Source: an uncultured Gemmatimonadales bacterium | Lineage (GTDB): Bacteria; Gemmatimonadota; Gemmatimonadetes; Longimicrobiales; Gaopeijiaceae | Assembly (NCBI GenBank): GCA_937982605.1 | Contig: CALJLC010000347.1 | Coordinates: 1-7,807 of the forward strand | DNA length: 7,807 nucleotides | Direction of reading: 5' to 3' | Part shown: piece after piece, positions 7,361 through 7,807 of the stretch | Layout of the letters: each line of letters begins with the position of its first letter | Position numbering within the stretch: the stretch's first letter is position 1 | Translations under genes and position numbers: made by a program | Notes under the pieces: generated by a model | Database searches by the model: none | Told to the model about the DNA's origin: nothing | Seen by the model: only the letters and a program-made list of their open reading frames with translations

Positions 7361-7807
7361 GGCCCGAAGACCTTCCGGGGCCGCAGCACCCCGTCGTCGA
7401 GCTCGGCGATGGCCAGCAGCGCGCCGGCGTGTGCCACCGCCACGGGCTCGCCGGGCTCGCCCCCGGTGTCCTCGGGCGCCTCCCCTCCCGCTTCGGCCGG
7501 GGGCTCGATGCGCAGGCGCTGACCGTGACGGAGGCGCTCGGCCGCCCCGGCGTCGACGTCGATGCCCCGCAGGTGCGCGAGCGCGGCCACCGGGTCGATC
7601 CGTGCCCGCGCGACCGCGTCGGCGTCGCCGAGCCGGTCCATCGGGACGGCACCGGAGACGTCGAAGCGACCCACCGCGGTCCGCCGCAGCGCGGTCAGGT
7701 GGGCACCCACGCCGAGCGCTGCCCCGAGGTCGCGGGCCAGGGCGCGGACGTACGTGCCGCTCGAGCAGCGCACGGCGAAGCGGACCTCCGGGAGCGCCAG
7801 CTCGAGC
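7357..7807 (-). CDS. truB: tRNA pseudouridine(55) synthase TruB, C-terminal part (cut by window edge)
   Basis: TruB makes pseudouridine-55 in the T-arm of tRNAs. About 149 C-terminal residues are in the window; the frame runs to the edge, so the N-terminal half with the catalytic Asp is outside. The visible start, LELALPEVRFAVRCSSGTYVRALARDLGAALGVGAHLTALRRTAVGRF, is the family's conserved segment (V-x-CSSGTY-R-L-DLG and LRRT-G-F). The C-terminal part, with ERLRHGQRLRIEPP and VAVAHAGALLAIAELDDGVLRPRKVF, fits the PUA-like RNA-binding tail. Within it a Gly/Glu/Pro-rich stretch (7447-7503) interrupts the tail and looks like a flexible insertion. The stop overlaps the ribF start by four bases. The truB-ribF-rpsO-pnp order supports the call. 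Confidence 0.96.
   Translation of the reverse strand, partial: LELALPEVRFAVRCSSGTYVRALARDLGAALGVGAHLTALRRTAVGRFDVSGAVPMDRLGDADAVARARIDPVAALAHLRGIDVDAGAAERLRHGQRLRIEPPAEAGGEAPEDTGGEPGEPVAVAHAGALLAIAELDDGVLRPRKVFGP

Overview
The window is a GC-rich stretch of bacterial chromosome in which every gene I can support lies on the minus strand. Read in transcription order, from high to low coordinates, it holds truB (3' part), ribF, rpsO, pnp, an M16-family zinc peptidase gene, ald, dut and mreB (5' part). The truB-ribF-rpsO-pnp run is the widely conserved tail of the nusA-infB-rbfA translation/RNA operon. The block M16 peptidase-ald-dut-mreB follows it. The high GC content, GTG/TTG start codons and gene order would suit a Gemmatimonadota-like or another GC-rich, Gram-negative-type lineage. 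That placement is a guess from style, not a measured result.

Region by region. At 7357-7807 is the C-terminal part of the tRNA pseudouridine-55 synthase TruB. Its stop codon overlaps the GTG start of ribF (6416-7360) by four bases. A 111-base spacer with a possible leader hairpin precedes rpsO (ribosomal protein S15, 6044-6304). A strong GC hairpin 9 bases after rpsO looks like a terminator or attenuator. The 336-base rpsO-pnp spacer carries two more hairpins, including a perfect 9-bp stem just before the pnp start. pnp (3587-5707) encodes full-length PNPase. It is followed after 36 bases by the M16 peptidase gene (2216-3550), then ald (42-base gap), then dut (10-base gap). mreB starts about 116 bases after dut, behind a sigma-70-like promoter and a small leader hairpin.

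Functionally the window joins tRNA modification, FAD synthesis, the small ribosomal subunit, RNA turnover, protein processing, alanine catabolism, dUTP hygiene and the start of the cell-shape locus. All catalytic residues I could check are present, and no gene looks broken. I found no mobile element, CRISPR array, tRNA or rRNA gene, or sign of recent transfer. I do not see an undescribed system. The points most worth a second look are the RNA structures around rpsO and pnp and a few start-site and context details.
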